Shown here: piece after piece, positions 55,345-64,000 of the stretch
How positions within the stretch are numbered: the stretch's first letter is position 1
Layout of the letters: every line of letters begins with the position of its first letter
Assembly: GCA_010015745.1 (NCBI GenBank)
Contig: ML978227.1
Coordinates: 1-64,000 of the forward strand
Direction of reading: 5' to 3'
DNA from: Setomelanomma holmii
Taxonomy: Eukaryota > Ascomycota > Dothideomycetes > Pleosporales > Phaeosphaeriaceae
DNA length: 64,000 nucleotides
Notes under the pieces: model-generated
The model's input: the letters and a program-made list of their open reading frames with translations, nothing else
What the model was told of the DNA's origin: nothing
Database searches by the model: none
Translations under genes and position numbers: made by a program

Positions 55345-56703
55345 TCAAAACATACCCTGAATCTTACTCACATCCTCCATATTCTGCACATTCTTAAACA
55401 CACCATTCGCCCTCTCCGCCCTAGCCTCCCCTATCGCCAGCCCCACCTGCTCCATGAACTTCTTCTCCAACTCGGCATCCGTAAGCGGATTCTCAATACT
55501 CCCCTTCGCATGCTCCACATACTTCTCCACACTACTCCCATCGCTAAACGTCAGCGTCAAATGCGCCGACGCCCGCGGCACCGAATCGTCATTCGTCACG
55601 TTGACTTTGTTGCGCATATTTATCACGATAGAGTTCTTGACCACCGCATCAGTGAACTGACTTGGTGTAGCTTCGCCGTACAACAGCCCGACGGCGGCGG
55701 CGTGATAGATGCTGAATTTTCCTTCTAGGCCTGTTTGTGGTGATGTTTTGCCCGTCAAGATAAGGACTTCTGGGTTCACTCTCAACTGCACGCTTTTCAC
55801 ATCGCTAATGCTCTTCCCACTACTGGCCGTTTCGTTACTGAGTTGGATCGCGCCGTCGATGACGGGATGCATTACGATCCCGCACGGGTACGGTTTGAAA
55901 GTATTCTTCTCGATTTCCCAGATTGAGCCCAGTTGGTCAAAATACGCGGTTGCGTTTTCGCGCGTGCTGACGACGTGCAGCCAGCCGTACTTGGCTTCGA
56001 GGGCTTGGAGAGAGGATGTGTATCCGTTCTTGGCGAGGAGGGCTGCGAGCATGCCGCCCTGAGCGGCGCGGCCGATGTGGAAGGATTTGGTGTCTGAGCC
56101 GAAGAATTCTTGCATGCCGACGACTTGGGTGGATGCGATGCCAATGGCGTGTTGCATGTGTGTTGTGTCGAGGCCGAGCAGTTTCCCGACTGCGATCGCA
56201 GTGCCGACGGAGCCTGTGGTTGAGGTGATGTGCCAGCCTACATCGTAGTGTTCTGGAGAGACAGATAGGCCGAGTTTGCATTCTGCTTCTACGCCGGCGA
56301 CGAAGGCTGTGAGGAAGTCTTGTCCACTTACTGGGCCGTTGGCCTCGGCGACAGCAAGAAGTGCACTAGCCACGGGTCCGGCGGGATGGATGATGGTCTC
56401 GAGATGTGTATCATCGTAGTCGTCGACGTGACTTGCAATCCCATTGACGAGTGCTGCAGTTTGCGCGTCGGCAAATCCGAGCGAAATAGATCCATTGGCG
56501 CCTAGTATTGACGACGTTGGTGGACCGGAAAACAGCGAAAGCGTGGTGTTTAGAGCAATTTGTGGTGCCGATTGGAAGGCATAGCCGCCAATTGCACAGC
56601 CAGCCCAGTTATAAAAGGACTTATTGGCCGCAGTCAGGACGCCTGTCGTGAGGTTGGCGTATGTGAGGTTGATGGCCCAAGAAGCAAGCTGTAGTGTGGC
56701 CAT
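55345..56703 (-). CDS. MmgE/PrpD family dehydratase/decarboxylase-like protein
   Basis: Single exon. The ATG at 56703 (MATLQLASWAINLTYANL) is preferred over the one at 56745 because it starts at the family's first helix. Features are NWAGCAIGGYAFQSAP, then VNGIASHVDDYDDTHLETII and HPAGPVASALLAVAE, which hold the conserved Asp/His of the active site, then GWHITSTTGSVGTAIAVGKL, FHIGRAAQGGMLAALLAKNG and YPCGIVMHPVIDGA. The length of about 450 is standard. Relatives include 2-methylcitrate dehydratase and cis-aconitate decarboxylase; the substrate here cannot be assigned. Intact frame. Confidence 0.9.
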   Translation of the reverse strand: MATLQLASWAINLTYANLTTGVLTAANKSFYNWAGCAIGGYAFQSAPQIALNTTLSLFSGPPTSSILGANGSISLGFADAQTAALVNGIASHVDDYDDTHLETIIHPAGPVASALLAVAEANGPVSGQDFLTAFVAGVEAECKLGLSVSPEHYDVGWHITSTTGSVGTAIAVGKLLGLDTTHMQHAIGIASTQVVGMQEFFGSDTKSFHIGRAAQGGMLAALLAKNGYTSSLQALEAKYGWLHVVSTRENATAYFDQLGSIWEIEKNTFKPYPCGIVMHPVIDGAIQLSNETASSGKSISDVKSVQLRVNPEVLILTGKTSPQTGLEGKFSIYHAAAVGLLYGEATPSQFTDAVVKNSIVINMRNKVNVTNDDSVPRASAHLTLTFSDGSSVEKYVEHAKGSIENPLTDAELEKKFMEQVGLAIGEARAERANGVFKNVQNMEDVSKIQGMF

Positions 56704-56745
56704 TGTGAAGCTCAATACAGTTACCAAAATGATGTTGTGGCGCAA

Positions 56746-57222
56746 GTAAACACAAGCAGATTAAGTACTGTGTAGCTTAGATGCCATGTAATGACGAGGC
56801 TGAAAAGACCGTTGGCTGCCCTGGTGGATAAAGCTTTTACCCTAAGCTTGACATGTTGACATCGAATGCTTGAGTTCTTACTAGTATCTCTTCCACCAAC
56901 CAGAAGGCAACAATATTCTCTAAAGAAGTCGTCGCAGTGTAGATCGCAAGGCCTGATTGCCGTTCGCTGCCAAGAGTCGAGAGGATTGCGGAGAACCGCG
57001 TGCGGAGCTAGAACTGGGGTCGTGATGATTGCTCGGCGACAATTCCGAGGCCTGTCGTCATACAATGCTTCGTGCCCGCCATCCTCACTTCCAGATATTC
57101 CGCGGCCCGCACCAACAGCATAGAAAGCAGACTTTGCACGTTTTCGTGGTTTGATCTAGTGCTCATCTCAGCATTAATGTCACCAGATTATGCGAGTCTA
57201 GCATCGCCTCTTTGGGACCTGT
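56746..57222. other. Intergenic
   Basis: No recognised gene between two leftward genes. Confidence 0.4.
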
Positions 57223-58518
57223 CTAGCGATTTTCGAGCTCGCCCAGTTTCTGAGCGTAGCCACGATGTAGTGTCCAGGTAAGTGTAACACCATGCTCTTC
57301 CCATGCTACACAAATTTGTTCAAGATTGGCTTTCGCGGTCTCAATGGTGAAGTCTGAACTTTTACGCATGATGTAATCGCTCCACTCTGCTTCCATCTTT
57401 CGCAGACACGGGTATTTCTTGCGTTCCACGTCTTTCAAGATTTGACCGAGATGTTGGACAACGTTCCAATCGCAAGCCGTAAATTTTAAGCTCTGTACCT
57501 TCGACGGAAATTTCAGAATGCAGGACGTCTGCGTCTTCGTAGGGCGTGTGACCAGCGAATGCGAGGGCAACTCGAGATGTTTCAAAGACTTCATGGAGTC
57601 TAGGTTCAATCGCTCAAGTTGGCATTCGTCGTCCTTCCCTAAGATTCTGGCTTTCAGATCAAGAGGTCCGTCATTCTCGGCTTCGAATTCCTCCCCCGGA
57701 ATGCGCATGCGCTCTCTCAACGCGTCGAAGTGGCCGTCGTAGCCTTCGAACTGACTCTGGAAGATTGGATGACTGAGCCTGAGGTTAACATGGTGACCTC
57801 GTTCTACCCAAACTCTCAATTTTCTTGACTTTATGCGCAGCTGTTCGAGTCTCGGGAACACATCTCTCAATAGATGAGAAGCATATCGTGGCGTGCCATC
57901 TTCATGTAGACCCATTGGACGAGTCATATCGCTTGCTACTTGATAGTCGAGTTTCAATCGCTTGACATTAGGGGTTTGGAGGAGTAAAACTGCAATGTAG
58001 ACGAAGCTTTCGTCCATGCCATTGCCCGTCAGCCAATGACTAGAGCCGTCAGAAAGTCCATAGGATTGAAGAATCCGCAGACATCGACGGCGTAGGCCCT
58101 GCAAAGCTTCAACAGGTGCGACAGTTTTTTTTCTGAGCCGGTAATCGTACGGCCCCCATGTCAAGAGTCGTGCTTCATCCGCTCTAGTACCTTGAATGCT
58201 CAATTGTACGACTTTGGCCGCCAAGCAACAATTATTTAGAACGTGTGCGACTAGATGATGGGCACGTTTAGGATGGATTGATGCTGAGTGGTGCAGCTCG
58301 TTTTGGGCCAAGTTGGCGGACCGTCGGTTGACTAGCGATAAGTTGAGGAGCGTCTCTTGTCTTTCCCACTGGCCGAGATTGTCTAATATACACAGCAAAA
58401 GCTCGTCTGAGAGATTGGAAAGACTTGGGGTCTCCATGTTGTTGCCGTTTTGGATGATGATGCTCATAGAAGACAGGATCGTAGAAGCTAATGTCTGGCC
58501 CGTAGGCAACAGCAACAC
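57223..58518 (-). CDS. F-box-like protein
   Basis: Single exon of up to 431 residues. A start at Met28 (58437, METPSLSNLSDELLL) is likely. The F-box is NLSDELLLCILDNLGQWERQ then TLLNLSLVNRRSANLA, near the N-terminus. The rest has Leu-rich segments (FPRLEQLRIKSRKLRVWV, MKSLKHLELPSHSL, KFPSKVQSLKFTACDW), consistent with degenerate leucine-rich repeats. Such proteins serve as substrate adaptors of SCF ubiquitin ligases. This one belongs to a large and variable fungal set, and the target is unknown. Intact. Confidence 0.75.
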   Translation of the reverse strand: MLLLPTGQTLASTILSSMSIIIQNGNNMETPSLSNLSDELLLCILDNLGQWERQETLLNLSLVNRRSANLAQNELHHSASIHPKRAHHLVAHVLNNCCLAAKVVQLSIQGTRADEARLLTWGPYDYRLRKKTVAPVEALQGLRRRCLRILQSYGLSDGSSHWLTGNGMDESFVYIAVLLLQTPNVKRLKLDYQVASDMTRPMGLHEDGTPRYASHLLRDVFPRLEQLRIKSRKLRVWVERGHHVNLRLSHPIFQSQFEGYDGHFDALRERMRIPGEEFEAENDGPLDLKARILGKDDECQLERLNLDSMKSLKHLELPSHSLVTRPTKTQTSCILKFPSKVQSLKFTACDWNVVQHLGQILKDVERKKYPCLRKMEAEWSDYIMRKSSDFTIETAKANLEQICVAWEEHGVTLTWTLHRGYAQKLGELENR

Positions 58519-59281
58519 GCACTACAATGAGGCACAGTGTCCACTGCCATGCCCGTACGCAAATACAAGCTTGACTAGTATTGCAGCGCCATCAACAGTA
58601 AGAGGAAGCAATCCTTGAAAATACAAAGGTAGCTAGCGAAGTGTCCGAGTTGATGCTGTGCCGTCGTCCAGAGTTCGAAAGGCGCCAGAGTCGCAATTGG
58701 GACTAGCGTCAAACTTGGTCCCTCCGATGGCTCCTGCAGCACCGTCCTGCAGAAGATTCCTCAACCACAACGAGCACAGGATGGACTCAACTCGAAGCAC
58801 TCGCACTGTCGACATAGTCTCACGGCAACTCAGACAATATCAATATGACCAGCTCGTAAGGCTCTAGGTTCTGTTCGCAGTGGATGCATACTAGATTTGC
58901 TAATTCCGCAACACACAGGCTACACTGACTGCGCACGACGTGGACCCCAAATGAACTTCCAGAGGTATGATAGCGCAAGTTATATTCGCTTTGGAAAGAT
59001 GCAGCACGATTTGAAGAGCGGCAAAACCATGCAACACCTTCACGGTTTGGATAGGGACAGCCCACCGTGACTTCGCTTCACTGTGCCGCTTTGGCAGCAC
59101 TGCGGCGCAGATCCGTCCTTGTTGCAAAAGTCGCAGCTCCCACGTTCGATCTTGTTTTATCAAGATTGCATTGATCAATTTAGACACACCAAATGCCCAG
59201 CATCGTGCTTAAGGCTATGACTTGTTTGTTGACCTTACTTGGTCTCTACCTCCTGACCAATGATTCGGAAAGCGCCACGTA
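58519..59281. other. Intergenic
   Basis: Short frames on both strands without recognisable motifs. Confidence 0.35.
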
Positions 59282-60123
59282 AATTTACCAAGATAGAGAT
59301 GACTCTTTCATCATTGGTAAAGCCTTCACCCTGGATCATGTGTCTGTGTCCCGGAGACACGACGATGAGTCTTTCGAGGACCTCATCTGGGTTGAAGGGA
59401 TCCTAGAGTACAACGAACTCATGAAAAGATTCGCATCGTGGGAATCATAGCACCTCCAGTATGTTTGAGTGGCAGATTCAGAAACCCTGACTGAAGCTTG
59501 GTATTCCACCATATACAAGCTGGGAGGACTTCTGGAACGACTATCCTCGTCAGATGCGCCAACGAGTGCGCAAGGCTGCTGGGCGTCCAGCCTTGACGGA
59601 CGTAGTTGTCCTGGCCAGCATGATCAACGAAGTCGTGCGACAGCTGGAGAGACCCATCGAGTTACCCGTCTTGGCGTTGATCAGCTTCCCAGCCTTGTCA
59701 GGATTGTACCAGGAGGATATCACCGATGCGACGTTTTACGCTGGCCTATGTCAGCTGAGAAACGGATACGAGTTTCATCCTCATGAAGTGGTCGCTGCGT
59801 ATGCTGGTGATATATTCGGCCTAGAGAGACGTTACGATAATTCGAGCACGTGTAGTACAGGCGAGAAGAAGTTTCCCATCCGTCACCTGCTCCTTGTCGA
59901 GTGCACAAAAGTGGCGTTGCTATTACATCATGACGTTATGAGCGAGGCTTTCGAGTCAGACTGCCCGCGCCTCTCTATTATAACTTATTTGGAAATGGGC
60001 AGTGATCGATCTCCAGATGTGTTGGACGTCCGATATCGCATCATGAAATTCCTGGTCGATGTTTATGTGGTGCAAGAAATTGGTGTCAATGGGGCAAGGT
60101 TGAGAAGAATCGTGTCACATTGA
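59282..60123 (+). pseudogene. Fungal-specific hypothetical gene, disrupted
   Basis: The stretch DDSFIIGKAFTLDHVSVSRR, DDESFEDLIWVEGI and ELMKRFASWES is followed by a TAG (about 59450). Then WQIQKP-TGA-LKLGIPPYTSWEDFW, and a long intact end from 59554: MRQRVRKAAGRPALTDVVVL, SFPALSGLYQEDITDATFY, HPHEVVAAYAGDIFGLE and RHLLLVECTKVALLLHHDVM. These blocks belong to one uncharacterised ascomycete family that I recall only as hypothetical proteins. The TGA lies within a conserved-looking segment. No start codon and no N-terminal part were identified, so the copy is both truncated and interrupted. Confidence 0.6.
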
Positions 60124-60276
60124 ATCTATGAGGAAGAGCTATTTAAGTAGGCAGGCGTAAGCGTTCTGACTCTGAGGTTAAGCACCAGTCCCAATCAGGC
60201 AGATCGCGAGGAAAGAGAAAGGACGGAACCTGGGGCAAGCGCCCTCCCAGGCGGATGCACACACCCCGACGGACAA

Positions 60277-60558
60277 TTGGCGATGGTCGCGTCCCGGAGA
60301 ACATCACGGTCATCACGACCGGGAGCGGAGACAGCCTTGCCGACGGCAAAGTACAGCGTGCAGCAAAAGCTGCTTGTCGAATTTTTGCAACCAAACATTG
60401 AGAGTCTCTCACTACATCCAGAAAATATGGCTGCAAGAAGGGCAGCGGAACTGGCCTGGCGGACCCGCTTTCCCAAATTCCCTGGAGAAATAACAAAGCC
60501 TCACGGAGTACGCACACTGAAGAAATTGCATGAAGTCCTGGGAAATAAGACTGTGTAG
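60277..60558 (+). CDS. Small ORF of uncertain status
   Basis: 93 codons. The last 65 residues look protein-like (VQQKLLVEFLQPNIESLSLH, then AAELAWRTRFPKFPGEITK), while the first 28 do not. It may be the 3' exon of an unrecognised gene. A minus-strand frame overlaps the same DNA but looks less natural. Confidence 0.25.
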   Translation: MAMVASRRTSRSSRPGAETALPTAKYSVQQKLLVEFLQPNIESLSLHPENMAARRAAELAWRTRFPKFPGEITKPHGVRTLKKLHEVLGNKTV

Positions 60559-60655
60559 ATGACTGCTGCAATGTGGAAACTCTTGGTTGAAGGTTGTTGG
60601 GGTGACATTGAGCTTTTGTGGACCATATTCTCCTCTCTTGACGCGGTCCATTGGA

Positions 60656-62279
60656 CTAGAGCGTACTCTGATCAGAAAGGACCGTGCTCACCATCGGCGA
60701 ACGCCTTCGAACTTTTCTCTCTCTTACAATACACTTGAAGTCCTGCTTCGTAAAACAATACGTCTTCCAATCATATACCTTCCCCGTTGTCCCATCCTCA
60801 TCATCTCGAAATCGAACCTCCTCACAATCTTTGGTACCACCTTGCTCATCTCCAGTATACATGTTCTTGCCAATACACACCCTCGGTCCCGCTCCAAAGG
60901 TCAAGAAATTACGCTCCAGTCTAGCTCGTTCCTGAGGATCAGAAGTGAGCCAGCGCTCTGGCCGAAAGATGTGTGCATCGGGTCCAAAAATGGCGGTATC
61001 GCGGTGCAGTACCCATGCGTGACGCCGAATTCTGTCCCAGCTAGGAGAAATTGTTCTGCACGATTGAGGCCAGGAGAAGACACGATACGCGTCAGTGGTG
61101 CGCCAACGGCAGGGTGCATTCGGAGAGCCTCTTGTATGACTGCCTGCAGATATGGCAGCTTCTGAGCTTCCTTAAAGGTCACTGGCTCACTCAGCTCGCC
61201 TCTCGCGCTCGATTTTTCCAGTTCTTGACGCAGCTTGGCTAGTGTGTTGGGATACATAGCGAGATACCTGATCGTCGCCGCAAGCGAAATGGCAGTTGTG
61301 TCCGATCCAGCACCAACGTTCTGCTGACATGCCATGTGCGTGTGCCGGCGCAGTGCCTTTCCAGACTGTTTGAGGGGTAGCATCTTATCGATGAGGTCTT
61401 GCCGATCATCGGGTGACTTTGTGCGTTCATTGACACGGTCTTCGATGCGCGGGTTGACAAAGTCAACAACGGCGAACACGCTGGGTCTGATCTTGAAGCA
61501 GTTGACAACACAGCCAAGCAAGCAGTGCAGTTCAGGCACGAGCCCAACGTGTGCGCCGTGGATGTCTGCGCTATCAATGGTACTAGTGATGCCGAACTTG
61601 TCGCCGCCATCTTCCTTCAGGCCGAAGCGTGAGCCTACAGTGATCTCGCCGATGACGCCGAATGCACAGAACTGCACCAGTTCGCGTACGTCGAGCTCTT
61701 TTGCATCGGTTGCATATTCTCTCAGGCGCTTGAGAAGGATGCTATTGCAAGTATCGACGAAGGGTTCGTAGGAGAGGAGCTGCGTGTTCGAGTAGAGTGC
61801 TGCAAAGGGCCGTCTCATCGTCGTGTGAGCGGCAATATTAGGCTCTAAGAACGTGTTTGTCTCAAAAGGCGAGCCCAATCCGAGATGGTAGTTTGACTTT
61901 TCAAGAGGAGTATGGTGTCCAAGGATGACTTTGGCCGCGTCGGCGTCGTTGATGCTGTAGCGATTTGGGCCGAGTCTAACGATGGGTCCTACGTCTGTAA
62001 GTGATGGACCACGTCATGGCAGCAACAGGAGGCGAATCATGTTTCTTATGCAACGCAATGTTGTATGATGCGAAATCATAATTCCGAATAGCATAAAGCT
62101 CCCAGAGATGGGTAAAGCGTGCAAAAGAAAGGGCCCGAAATGCGTCGAAGTGGTGATAGCAGCGCCTCAATAAAGGGGTTTACCACAACCCAGGTGACAA
62201 TAGCGAAAAACGCGCCTGCGTACAGTTGACCATGCGACAGCCCAACGTTGGGAACTGGTAAGCGCATATAAAGAGCCAT
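60656..62279 (-). pseudogene. Cytochrome P450 with several frameshifts (pisatin-demethylase-like)
   Basis: All P450 landmarks are present in order on the minus strand: an N-terminal membrane helix (GQLYAGAFFAIVTWVVVNPF), LRRISGPFF, FARFTHLWELYAIRNYDF, GPIVRLGPNRYSIND, the I-helix VGAGSDTTAISLAA, the ExxR helix VIQEALRMHP, PLTRIV, FRPERWL and the heme loop FLTFGAGPRVCIGKN (Cys ligand). They do not lie in one frame. Shifts occur at the A-run 62123-62126 (after SGPFF), near 61019-61022 (after GTEFGV, where AWVLHRDT follows in another frame), near 60852-60860 (after CIGKNMY) and near 60791-60810 (after RRFDFE). One normal intron precedes GPIVRL. The family resembles CYP57-like pisatin demethylases and benzoate hydroxylases. 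Four separate shifts make a functional enzyme unlikely. Confidence 0.85.
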
Positions 62280-63414
62280 AATGAGAAGTCAGTGATTTGA
62301 AAGCCTTCAGCGTAGTACCGTTAAGACGTGAGTTGCCTCCGAACAATGGCACAAACCCATCCTTTAGTACAATTGGGACCTAAGCATTTGACACACAGAC
62401 TTCGTCTGGACATGTTTCCTGGAGTCCGTAGGTCCTGACCAAGCTTCATTAGCCTCGATTGACCCCATATGCTACCCTACACGCTTTTTCCCCAGAGCAT
62501 CGTATTGGCATTAGAGCGAGGGAAGTGGAGGATTTGATCTGCAACGGCCCGATACGCGCTTGCTGCATGTGTCATGAAGTCGGCATGCACCGCGATGAAA
62601 ACCACCGATAGTTCAACCAGCTTCGTCCGAAGTGTGCCTTGGCGATTGAACGAGCTTCAAGAAGCTCACGAATGATTGTTGTAATGTGTCTGGTGGAGTG
62701 AGATCGATGTGTCTCCTTAGAGTAGGGATGGGACGTGTGACTGTATGCGAACCGGTACGACGCCACGAGACAACATGATTATCGCAGTTTCTTGCATGGA
62801 AGACCCTAGTCAGAACCACCTCGTATGTCTATCTTCTCTTGCAGATACTGTGAGACCTCTGGTACCGGAACGCTGCGAGAATTGCGTAAGATTTGGGGAT
62901 CGTAAATCTTACGTCAAGAGCTTGACGTATAATGACACGATATGTATCCAAACTTTGCCAAGATATCCACCAGAATTAACAAAGAATCAACGAAAAGGAC
63001 AAGTATGCGGCAGTAGGCATTATTCGTCTCCAAGTGTATCATCGTAGAACTTGTTGCTGCCATGCACTGTCGAACGTTAGGTCCACATCCGAGATCGACA
63101 TGCCAACGAAGTATTGAGATCTTACCGTCTGAGAACATCGACCTATGCTAAAAGTCATCCCCTCTCACCCCATACGTCGCCCTGTCCCATATATCAACAT
63201 TCGCGATGGCCGGATCAACGGCTTCTGGCAATATCGCTATTGGCAACCTATGGAAGGTACCACAAATGCAGTGTCGCTTGAGCAGGCTATCCTGTGAATA
63301 ACCAACTGACAACGATTCTCCATGCAAAAGCTGAAATTCAAGCTCATCCATCGAAAATCGGGAAGATATCCATGGCTGGGTATTATCTAGGCGACGGTAA
63401 GACAGAAATTCTGC
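62280..63414. other. Intergenic, 1.1 kb
   Basis: No recognised gene. A minus frame ending at 63148 (DELEFQLLHGESLS) could be a following exon of the gene at the right edge, but no splice was found. Confidence 0.35.
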
Positions 63415-63960
63415 TTATACCGAGGCCCAGAGGGTGGCGAGATCTTCCCTTGGTGCCTGTGTTCTTCGTAAGTGAAGGTCCGACGTCTCTTCGACGGTCT
63501 GGTCCGATGGCGAAGTATTGACATAATGGCAGCGTACCGCAGCACCGTCTTCATCGTTGACAGCAATGTCATCGTCTGAATCGCCGTCATCGAACTGTAC
63601 TTCGCCCTCTGAAGCGTCCTCGTACATGCGCAGGATTCCACGGAATACCGCCCAGCCTGTTTGAGTTGGTACTTCCCAAGAGTGGAGTGCTTCGGCGCTT
63701 GAAAGTCGCTCAGCGAGGCCGGCAGGTGTAAGCTTCTCGTGGGCGCAAAGCACCTCTATATCATCAGCGTCGACAGTCTGGATGAGTGCTGCAATTGAAA
63801 CGTCGGCCGTGCTTCGAGGGTCGTGTCCGAATGATAGAAGACACAAGAGGGCGGCCAGAATTCCAAATAAATCCTCGTCCTGACAGCTGTGATTGGCCAA
63901 GTGAAATGCAGTGACTACCAGACTATGTAATGGTTGCAGTTGCATCTTTAAACCACACAC
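63415..63960 (-). CDS. C-terminal part of an ankyrin-type protein, open at right edge
   Basis: 181 codons in one frame, with LVVTAFHLANHSCQDEDLFG then ILAALLCLLSFGHDPRS (a last ankyrin-like pair). The segment KLTPAGLAERLSSAEALHSW, ending TGWAVFRGILRMYED, resembles the capping region of fungal ankyrin proteins. An acidic tail (QFDDGDSDDDIAVNDEDG) ends the protein. The real start is probably beyond base 64000, so this is a fragment of a larger gene. Identification is by pattern only. Confidence 0.4.
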   Translation of the reverse strand: MCGLKMQLQPLHSLVVTAFHLANHSCQDEDLFGILAALLCLLSFGHDPRSTADVSIAALIQTVDADDIEVLCAHEKLTPAGLAERLSSAEALHSWEVPTQTGWAVFRGILRMYEDASEGEVQFDDGDSDDDIAVNDEDGAAVRCHYVNTSPSDQTVEETSDLHLRRTQAPREDLATLWASV

Positions 63961-64000
63961 GAAACAACGGCGGATGTAAAGTCCACTCGGAGTTTCTATC

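Noticed and set aside
1..64000. tRNA genes, CRISPR arrays, transposon ends, viral genes
   Set aside because: Scanning for B-box-like motifs, long direct repeats, terminal inverted repeats and integrase or reverse-transcriptase motifs by eye gave nothing I could support. A dedicated tRNA or repeat search could still find small ones.

Overview
The window is nuclear DNA of a filamentous ascomycete (Pezizomycotina, possibly Dothideomycetes). The evidence is many short GT..AG introns of 45-60 bases with CTAAC/CTGAC-like branch points, eukaryotic housekeeping genes (profilin, uS11/RPS14, TRF4-type poly(A) polymerase, PAM16, BUD13, TMEM16), and the fungal families HET, HeLo, Zn2Cys6, DUF3176-like and dysferlin-domain PEX. 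No operon-like organisation, CRISPR array, tRNA, rRNA or recognisable transposon was seen.

Layout. 0-5 kb: a small locus that looks like amino-sugar (GlcNAc/GlcN) catabolism, made of a hexokinase C-terminal half, a Zn2Cys6 regulator and glucosamine-6-phosphate deaminase. All three carry lesions. 5.4-9.2 kb: a Ser/Thr-rich single-pass membrane protein broken by one in-frame TAG, and a membrane-anchored HET protein. 9.8-18.7 kb: profilin, a GNAT-like gene, a HeLo-pseudokinase with MLKL-like architecture, a metallophosphoesterase, RPS14 and prephenate dehydrogenase. 19-21 kb: a HET pseudogene. 21.9-24.2 kb: a TMEM16 scramblase. 25-30 kb: accessory sequence with a two-helix membrane protein, a truncated exonuclease-like gene and a broken ankyrin gene. 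30.9-42.9 kb: TRF4-like polymerase, PAM16, a PEX23/24/30-type protein, a tiny three-exon metallothionein, mitochondrial GatA/HER2 with a long extension, a PhzF-like isomerase and a DJ-1/HSP31 protein. 43.6-46.3 kb: a tandem triplet of an unrecognised family, with the middle copy decayed. 46.8-58.5 kb: an HSL-type hydrolase, a conserved small protein, an alkyltransferase-like protein, BUD13, a DUF3176-like membrane protein, MmgE/PrpD and an F-box protein. 59-64 kb: a broken fungal-specific gene, a cytochrome P450 with several frameshifts, and an ankyrin-type gene running off the right edge.

Two kinds of DNA are interleaved. Housekeeping genes splice into intact proteins without a single lesion. 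Most catabolic, HET, ankyrin and P450 genes carry stops or one-base frameshifts. This argues that the lesions are real decay rather than general sequencing error, although several of them lie in short homopolymers. The genes of most biological interest are the HeLo-pseudokinase, the membrane-anchored HET protein, the tandem triplet with its shared C-terminal signature, the metallothionein (too short for ordinary ORF calling) and the decayed amino-sugar locus.
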